Part shown: positions 59,101 to 64,000 of the stretch, piece after piece
Position numbering within the stretch: the first letter of the stretch is position 1
Layout of the letters: each line of letters starts with the position of its first letter
Source of the DNA: Rhizophagus irregularis
Taxonomy: Eukaryota > Glomeromycota > Glomeromycetes > Glomerales > Glomeraceae
Length of the DNA: 64,000 nucleotides
Direction of reading: 5' to 3'
Assembly: GCF_026210795.1 (NCBI RefSeq)
Contig: NC_089460.1
Location: 1,240,001-1,304,000, forward strand
Position numbers and translations under genes: made by a program
The notes under the pieces: generated by a model
The model's database searches: none
Seen by the model: the letters and a program-made list of their open reading frames with translations, nothing else
What the model was told of the DNA's origin: nothing

Positions 59101-59509
59101 AATGAGAGGATTCCTGATCCCGGCGAACGCTTTAGTTATGTTGTTGTGAAGGGTCCCCGCCTTCGTAGTGAGGAAGGCCAGTTAATACCATATAGAGTTG
59201 GGGATTATATGGAGTATGCGGGTATAGCAAAAGAGAAAAACATAGAAATAGATATCAATTATTATTTAGGCACTACGGTTAGAATGTGCGCACGCTTTAT
59301 CAATAAGGATGATAGATACCAACCACCACCTTCACATAAAATTATGCAACTTAAATATTTGGATGAAAAGGAAAAGCAGACCGACAAATATTCCCAGGAT
59401 GAGGCAACAAAATGGCTTAAAAAATATATAAAAGGCTTACAATGAACTTTTTAGGTATTTCGATGATTCGTCCGAAGCGGATATAGACGAGATCATCGAA
59501 TTATATGAA
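56129..59509 (+). pseudogene. Family B DNA polymerase, viral-like, one frameshift and altered motif C
   Basis: Intronless. MTEHSELSEFFDAS starts at 56129. 3'-5' exonuclease motifs are LAWDIET (about 56930), QVGFNDSDYDW (about 57175) and YYCIIDALRC (about 57720). Polymerase motifs: A, DFTSLYPS (about 58008); B, KLFMNTFYG (about 58408); C, KYGDTNSLYL (about 58551), where the usual DTD is DTN. The frame changes once by -1 between RAFA and PDIQVG (57150-57166). The ORF stop is at 59443-59445; a further -1 step would add an acidic tail (FDDSSEADIDEIIELYE) ending at 59509. The organisation and N-terminal style recall polymerases of large DNA viruses rather than Polinton pPolB or host replicative enzymes; that placement is from memory of family features. 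If the Asn at 58567-58569 is real, polymerase activity is unlikely. Confidence 0.82.
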
Positions 59510-59803
59510 TAAGTACTCTTAGCGGGATGTGGCAATTTCAGCTAAAAAACTTAGTCATTTAATAATATTTATATATTTTTTTTTTCTCGTACAATAATAC
59601 CGGCTAACTTCAATTTCTATCTCCGAACTTCAGCGACAAGCGCGCCTAGGATGACCACTCCAATATTCCGGCCTCCGATCATATAGCCCGGCCTCAGATA
59701 TGCCCGAAGATGATCATTAGTATTTTAATTTGGCAAAACCGTATCCTTGAGATACGATCAGCCGAAAAATCCACATATTTTAAAGATAAGCTTTATTGGT
59801 ATA
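59510..59803. other. Spacer after the DNA polymerase
   Basis: No gene. Includes a poly-T tract (59575-59583) and a moderately GC-rich patch (59640-59710). Confidence 0.4.
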
Positions 59804-60142
59804 ATGGCCGAACTACGTGACCAAGTTTCCCAGTACATAGGCTTCGAACCCAACAAAATCCATTTCCCGATCACAGAAGATGATAGATGGTTATTTCGCA
59901 AAATAATAGCGGATCAGGAAGGGATGAGAGATATCGTAATGGATGACTATCAATATTTACTACAACACGGTTATAATAGTAAGGGAGGTAACCGGATCCA
60001 TATTGGATGGTTGTTTGCATGTACACTGGCCCAAGCTAAAAAAATATTAATAAATCTGCCCGAAGATTTATCAAAAAAGGTATTAGCCTACATCCAAAGA
60101 AGATTCAGAGAAGTCCCGCTCGCGCCAGTACTTATACGGTAG
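59804..60142 (+). CDS. Small protein of unknown function
   Basis: 112 codons from MAELRDQVSQYIGFEP; an upstream in-frame ATG at 59747 is less likely because its extra residues look like non-coding sequence. The protein is largely helical and basic (LFRKIIADQEGM, AQAKKILINLPEDLSKKVLA). I recognise no domain. It lies downstream of the DNA polymerase in the same direction and ends 5 bp before the convergent coiled-coil gene's stop. Confidence 0.5.
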   Translation: MAELRDQVSQYIGFEPNKIHFPITEDDRWLFRKIIADQEGMRDIVMDDYQYLLQHGYNSKGGNRIHIGWLFACTLAQAKKILINLPEDLSKKVLAYIQRRFREVPLAPVLIR

Positions 60143-60146
60143 TTGA

Positions 60147-61167
60147 TTAGGATTTGAGATGATAAATATCTGGCCTATTTCTATATTTTTTGTAGGTGAA
60201 GTATCGGTCACTTTCTTTCGGCTTAGCGCTCCACATATTCCATATTTTTTTCCCGATCACAAGCCATATAATTGCAATCAGTAGTAAGGTAAGTATGGAA
60301 TATATTAACATAGGCGACATTAAGGAGTCCGCAACAATAGGAATAGCCAGTAGTAGAGGTATTGATTGGGCTGATGATACCATTTCTGCGCCACCTGCGG
60401 AAATAATTTGGGATGAATCATTTATAGGCGGGGGTAGAGGGGATATTTCATTATTTTCCTTCAATTCTAACTGGTCTCTGAGGGACCTATTTTCTTCCAT
60501 TAAATTTGATCGCGCCGAATACAAAGCATCTATTTCCCAACTGGTTATCTCATGTGTCGCTTCTATCCCTTTTTCCATACATTCTATTGTATATTCTTTT
60601 GAATTATGGTCCTCCTTCGCTCGTTCTAATTCAAGCCTGAGGGATTCTATTTCAGATGAGCTTATTTGGGGTGGCTCCCCTCCCGTTACATCCAAATCAT
60701 GATATGTACGCTCTAGATCTATGTCCTCCAACTTACCTTCCAATTCGCGTATTTTAGTTTCGAGAAAGAATCTGGACTTGTCGCGGACGAAGCTTTCTGG
60801 ACCAAAGTCGCCTTTCTCTTCAGTGTTTTAATCTCTCGATTTGAGCGATTGGATTTTAGCAGTATATTTGACTTCAAGCTCATGTTGACTTTCGGAATGA
60901 GACTTCCGTTCAGAAATAAGTTGGGATCTAACCTTAGTACTGGACGCGTTTAACTGGCTAGCTTTATTTTCAAACTCCTTTTCTCGCTCATTGTACTTAT
61001 CTACCAGCTTTTCGCTGAGATCATTAATTTCGGCTTTAGATTTAATAGCGGAATATAATTTTTCTTTAAACTCTTGCTCATATGTACCACCAAGTCGTTG
61101 TCCGACCCCCTTAAAGGAATCATTATCTTTATTATTGATATTTTTCAAGGTATATACATTGGTCATA
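60147..61167 (-). pseudogene. Coiled-coil protein with C-terminal membrane anchor, split by one in-frame TAA
   Basis: Starts MTNVYTLKNINNKDNDSF at 61167. A motif YEQEFKEKLYSAIKSKAEIN leads into a long coiled coil (NDLSEKLVDKYNEREKEFEN onward). A single TAA at 60828-60830 interrupts it; the same frame continues on the far side (TEEKGDFGPESFVRDKSRFF) with more coiled coil (SEIESLRLELERAKEDH), a Pro/Ser linker, and one hydrophobic helix (MLIYSILTLLLIAIIWLVIG) near the C-terminus followed by basic residues. This is the layout of a tail-anchored or type II membrane protein of about 340 aa. Function unknown. The second half alone has no ATG at its beginning (its open frame starts with TTG). Confidence 0.6.
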
Positions 61168-61224
61168 GCCTTTTTTTTTGGCTTAGTTGCTAATATAAAA
61201 AATGTGTCTAAAAATTTCTGGACT

Positions 61225-61375
61225 GAATCTACCGAAAATATATCGATAGTACTGAATATACCGAATATATCGGATGGATCGAATGTACCGAATCTACCGA
61301 AAATAAATCGATAATATCGAACAAAAATCGATTGAATATCGAAATTATATCGAAAATACACTGATAATTTTTCGA
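61225..61375. repeat. ATCGA / ACCGAAT repeat between divergent genes
   Basis: About 150 bp made of TATCGA, ACCGAAAATA and ATCGAAT words, lying between the starts of the coiled-coil gene (minus) and the HTH gene (plus). It may act in their shared upstream region, but no function is shown. Confidence 0.5.
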
Positions 61376-61480
61376 AAGATTTTTTTATATCTATCTGTAA
61401 AAAATGCTTCGGTATCTACGTTCAGATGCGACCTCCTATCAGCTGAAGATATTCAGGATATTATTAAAGCTAAAAATTCA

Positions 61481-61858
61481 ATGAAGCGAGCATCAGAAGC
61501 CATGGCTAACAAGTACAAAATATCATCACGACGGGTATATCAAATATGGAGAGGAGCCTATCCACAAATAGATCCTAAAGACATAAATCAATTTTCGGAA
61601 GAACCTGGTTCGCCTCAGCAAGCAGACCCTGTGGAATGTAATGTTATTTCTGAAAGTAAGGTAAAAAAGTTTGGAGGAAAAAAAACTAAGTCTAAATCCG
61701 TTCGTATCTCTGAATTACCTGTTATTCAGACACCACTAGCTTCAATAAGCTCAAAAAGTTTAAATATAAGCAATGAGGAATTAGAAGCATTTTGTGAGAA
61801 AGAAGATAAGAGAGGCGAAAAAATCACAGAAGAAATGAATAGGATACTAGTCACGTAA
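61481..61858 (+). CDS. Small helix-turn-helix protein
   Basis: 125 codons from MKRASEAMANKYKISSRRVY. The first 25 residues form a helix-turn-helix of the homeodomain-like/transposase type (ASEAMANKYKISSRRVYQIW). The same frame is open upstream with a fitting helix (LLSAEDIQDIIKAKNS from about 61435) but no ATG, so the true start could be non-ATG or in an upstream exon. The rest is a Ser/Lys-rich linker and a Glu-rich helix. Its last 12 bases overlap the 3' end of the convergent retropepsin gene. Likely DNA binding; role unknown. Confidence 0.5.
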   Translation: MKRASEAMANKYKISSRRVYQIWRGAYPQIDPKDINQFSEEPGSPQQADPVECNVISESKVKKFGGKKTKSKSVRISELPVIQTPLASISSKSLNISNEELEAFCEKEDKRGEKITEEMNRILVT

Positions 61859-62782
61859 AAGATATTTTTCATTTAGTTCATTATAACGTAATAACAACTC
61901 CTCACATAATTCATTGAGATTTTCTTTAGACTTAAGAGTGTTATATAACATTCTTTCAAGCTCCTCATAACTCACTTTTTTTTTTAATGTCACATCTGCA
62001 TCCAAGTCCTGTGAAATCTTGTCTGGAGCTGGCAGATCATCACATTCGGGAGTAGTCCTCACACAATTCACCTCGAGCTTATTCTTGATCTTATGCATAG
62101 TCACTGGGATGATATAATCCTTTCCATTAAGAGGGATCTTTAGCTCGTTAGTAGCCCAATTCACTGCGCACCTATATTTCTTTAAAAGTTGGTTAGAAAA
62201 TATTAGCGTCGGCTTTTTATATCTCACGACAACAAAATCTTCATGAATGGTAAGTCCAGGGGCTAGAGTAATTGGTAGATTGCGTACGACACCAACAGAT
62301 TTAACGGGAACAGTGGAGATGCCTTCAAGATCATGTATCTCAGATTTATCGATTTTATCTCCCACGCGTTCAACAATATTCTCCGTTATGATAGGGGGTT
62401 CAGCTCCAGAGTCGAGAGTCATAGCCGGAATCTTTAAATGCCTGATTTTACACTTCACGGTCGCAACACTTGTCTTCGGCTCCTTCTTCTTGACGAAATT
62501 TATTTCCATGGGATCATCCAAAGACTCCTCTTCCAGACTGGACTCATCTGAATCTTTTGAAGATAATGATACATCATTTTGGGATACTATCTTTGCCTCT
62601 GTAGAAGCCACTATCTGTTTGGACGCAATGAGACCAGAATCTTGGAAAAAATGTGGGGGGAAGATTAGTTTAAGCTCACTATGAAGGACTTTACGAATAG
62701 TCTCCTCTAGTGGTATTTCTCTCAGCTTGGCACTAGACATCTCTTTAGAGGATAATTTCTCAGATTCACTCCCCTTCTTCAC
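61847..62782 (-). CDS. Retropepsin-like aspartic protease (pro region of a gag-pro polyprotein)
   Basis: The frame begins at a GTG (62782) inside the overlap with the upstream gag frame, so it is probably expressed by a -1 frameshift rather than from its own start. The catalytic motif is MTLDSGAEPPIITENIVE (about 62420), followed by the usual flap region and a second hydrophobic-Gly stretch (TLIFSNQLLKKYRCAVNW). The domain (about residues 108-230) is preceded by a Ser/Glu-rich linker. The C-terminal tail has the motif YEELERMLYNTLKSKENLN and a coiled coil, similar to the N-terminal motif of the coiled-coil protein at 61167. No reverse transcriptase or integrase follows. Confidence 0.75.
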   Translation of the reverse strand: MKKGSESEKLSSKEMSSAKLREIPLEETIRKVLHSELKLIFPPHFFQDSGLIASKQIVASTEAKIVSQNDVSLSSKDSDESSLEEESLDDPMEINFVKKKEPKTSVATVKCKIRHLKIPAMTLDSGAEPPIITENIVERVGDKIDKSEIHDLEGISTVPVKSVGVVRNLPITLAPGLTIHEDFVVVRYKKPTLIFSNQLLKKYRCAVNWATNELKIPLNGKDYIIPVTMHKIKNKLEVNCVRTTPECDDLPAPDKISQDLDADVTLKKKVSYEELERMLYNTLKSKENLNELCEELLLRYNELNEKYLLRD

Positions 62783-63168
62783 TTTTTTTTTGTCTTGGCA
62801 ATATTAACAGTAATATCGCCTCCAGAATCGGAAGAATCATCTGAACTTGAATCAGAATCAGAACTATCGCTAGATGAGCTATCGGAAGAAGAAGAAGAAT
62901 CTGAATCTGGTTCTATAGCGAGATTAACCTTACTCTTTTTAGACTTCTTACTTTTCTTTTTCTTCTTTACAGAGCACTTACGAGAAGTGTGTCCAAATCT
63001 ACCGCACTTAGAACATTTCTTAACGGCACTTTTAACGGCGGATTTGATAGCATTTATTGTGGCACTATTTAGTGTCATCCCGGCTATACTATCAGTAATA
63101 TCATTCACAGGGTCATAATTATAATCATTTTCAGGTTGCTTATTTGATTTTGTCTTTAGTAGCTCACT
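62779..63168 (-). CDS. Gag C-terminal part with CCHC zinc knuckle
   Basis: Contains CSKCGRFGHTSRKC, a nucleocapsid-type zinc knuckle, then a Lys run and a Ser/Asp-rich acidic stretch. The frame is open back to about 63168 (SELLKTKSNKQPENDYNYD), so the apparent start at 63108 is not the real one. It ends at TGA 62781-62779, just after ACA AAA AAA AAG, overlapping the protease frame by 4 nt. Confidence 0.75.
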   Translation of the reverse strand, partial: SELLKTKSNKQPENDYNYDPVNDITDSIAGMTLNSATINAIKSAVKSAVKKCSKCGRFGHTSRKCSVKKKKKSKKSKKSKVNLAIEPDSDSSSSSDSSSSDSSDSDSSSDDSSDSGGDITVNIAKTKKK

Positions 63169-64000
63169 TAAAAATCGTCTAATAATAAGGTCTTCCCCTC
63201 TCTTATTGGCCGATTTTTTACTATTATCGAAGTCTTAGTCGCTTGAGGCATAGTCTCCTGCAATGATTTAATAGAAGATTGTAAATCGGTGTTTTGTTGA
63301 GCTGTTTGAGGCTGTGAGGAAGCCATTGTAGTTTTTATCAAGTCCTCGATTTCATTTTTAGTCATCCCACCCCCTGATCTGTTAGTATCTGCATATGGAT
63401 TGGCTGTCGGAAAAATAGGAAGAGAAGATGGTGCACTCTTTTGAGATAATGTAAATTTTTCTGCTTCGGCCAGAGCTTTGTAATATTATCCTGTGTATCA
63501 TAAAATTTAGCCATCATTCGAATATTATATTGGTTCATAGGATTTAAGCCACGAATAAATTGCTCCCCTTTTGCTGTTCTGGAGTCATTTCAGCCAATTT
63601 ACCAACCTTTTTGGTTCGGGCAGAAAACTGCTCAACTGACATATCACCTTGCATGAGCTGACCGAAAACTGCCGTCTGTTTTAAGTGTTCAACTGTCGTA
63701 TAGGCAGTTCTAAATAAGTAAAGAAGTTGACCAAGTTTGATGCCAGGAGCAATTGTAACAACAGGTAAATTACCACCAGCATTAGGTGCCACTGGTGCAT
63801 TATCTACAGGTTCGCCACCAGCTATGGACCAGTCTTCATCCCAAGTACCATTTGGAATAATATCAGCACCAGTTGCAATACCTGCACCAATTCTACCAAT
63901 TTCTGCGGCCGCCTTACCTTGAAATTCTCCAGCAGTATTCAAAGCTCCAATTTGTCCACCACCATTTCCGGCAGCCAAACCTCTAACTGCAGTTAAAGTA
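63168..64000 (-). pseudogene. Gag-like N-terminal and capsid region, running off the right edge, with several -1 frame breaks
   Basis: Continues beyond the window edge. Gly/Ala-rich start (NGGGQIGALNTAGEFQGKAA), then a capsid-like helical zone typical of retrotransposon gag (LGQLLYLFRTAYTTVEHLKQ, MSVEQFSARTKKVGKLAE, then in other frames EQFIRGLNPMNQYNIRMM and ALAEAEKFTLSQKSA), followed by MTKNEIEDLIKTTMASSQPQ. Frame steps near 63565, 63510 and 63195 are all -1. The FIRGL motif after the capsid helices is characteristic of gag. Confidence 0.65.

Noticed and set aside
56129-59509. Host replicative DNA polymerase (delta/epsilon) or Polinton pPolB
   Set aside because: No introns, no C-terminal Cys-rich metal clusters as in host enzymes, and exonuclease/polymerase spacing and N-terminal style unlike the Polinton-type fragments at 16-34 kb; viral-like B family fits better.
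61847-64000. Ordinary Ty3/copia LTR retrotransposon
   Set aside because: Gag, zinc knuckle and protease are present, but I find no reverse transcriptase, integrase or LTR in the 6 kb downstream; kept as an open question in the findings.

Overview
The window looks like nuclear DNA of an early-diverging fungus. It is very AT-rich, has short GT..AG introns of about 60-100 bp, and is packed with hAT, pogo, Tnp2/Plavaka-like, LINE and Polinton-type elements. Rhizophagus irregularis or another glomeromycotan (arbuscular mycorrhizal) fungus is the best guess. That assignment is inference from gene style and composition, not from a database match.

Layout. (1) 312-5893 holds one intact 17-exon host-type gene. 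Splicing every exon gives exactly 1,442 codons including the stop. The product chains a signal peptide, an animal-type haem-peroxidase-like domain, a DOMON domain, a cytochrome b561 membrane domain, a cytochrome b5 domain and an FAD/NAD(P)H reductase. It looks like a DUOX analogue built on b561 instead of a NOX core. (2) 5.9-11.8 kb is AT-rich and gene-poor, with two related MITE copies. (3) 11767-14110 is a complete pogo/Tigger transposon (perfect 24-bp terminal inverted repeats, TA target duplication). (4) 15.9-34.8 kb is the wreck of a Polinton/Maverick-type protein-primed DNA polymerase gene. It is cut into seven pieces by successive insertions whose target-site duplications can be read, including a 1,200-bp palindrome. 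One pogo-TIR element contains a SINE-like insertion and a LINE, and the LINE contains a hAT element. (5) 35249-40626 is a TTAA-flanked DNA transposon whose gene joins a Mutator/Kolobok-like transposase to a RecQ helicase. (6) 42.7-51.9 kb holds a decayed hAT, a small intact SANT/Myb-like gene, a Tnp2/Plavaka-like transposase and a divergent three-intron unknown gene. (7) 53.6-55.7 kb is a block of palindromic and tandem repeats. (8) 55.7-64.0 kb is more GC-rich and different in style. It has a viral-like family B DNA polymerase, a Cys-rich small protein, a coiled-coil membrane-anchored protein, an HTH protein, and a gag / zinc knuckle / retropepsin series running off the right edge. No reverse transcriptase is visible in this block.

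How the parts relate. Only the first gene and perhaps the SANT gene look like intact host genes; almost everything else is mobile. The nested order in block 4 gives relative ages: polymerase first, then palindrome, MITEs and pogo-like element, then SINE-like and LINE, then hAT. Block 8 may be one element or virus-derived segment, because the retropepsin tail and the coiled-coil protein share a recognisable motif. Most frame breaks in otherwise conserved coding sequence are one-base losses, so some apparent pseudogenes could be assembly errors.
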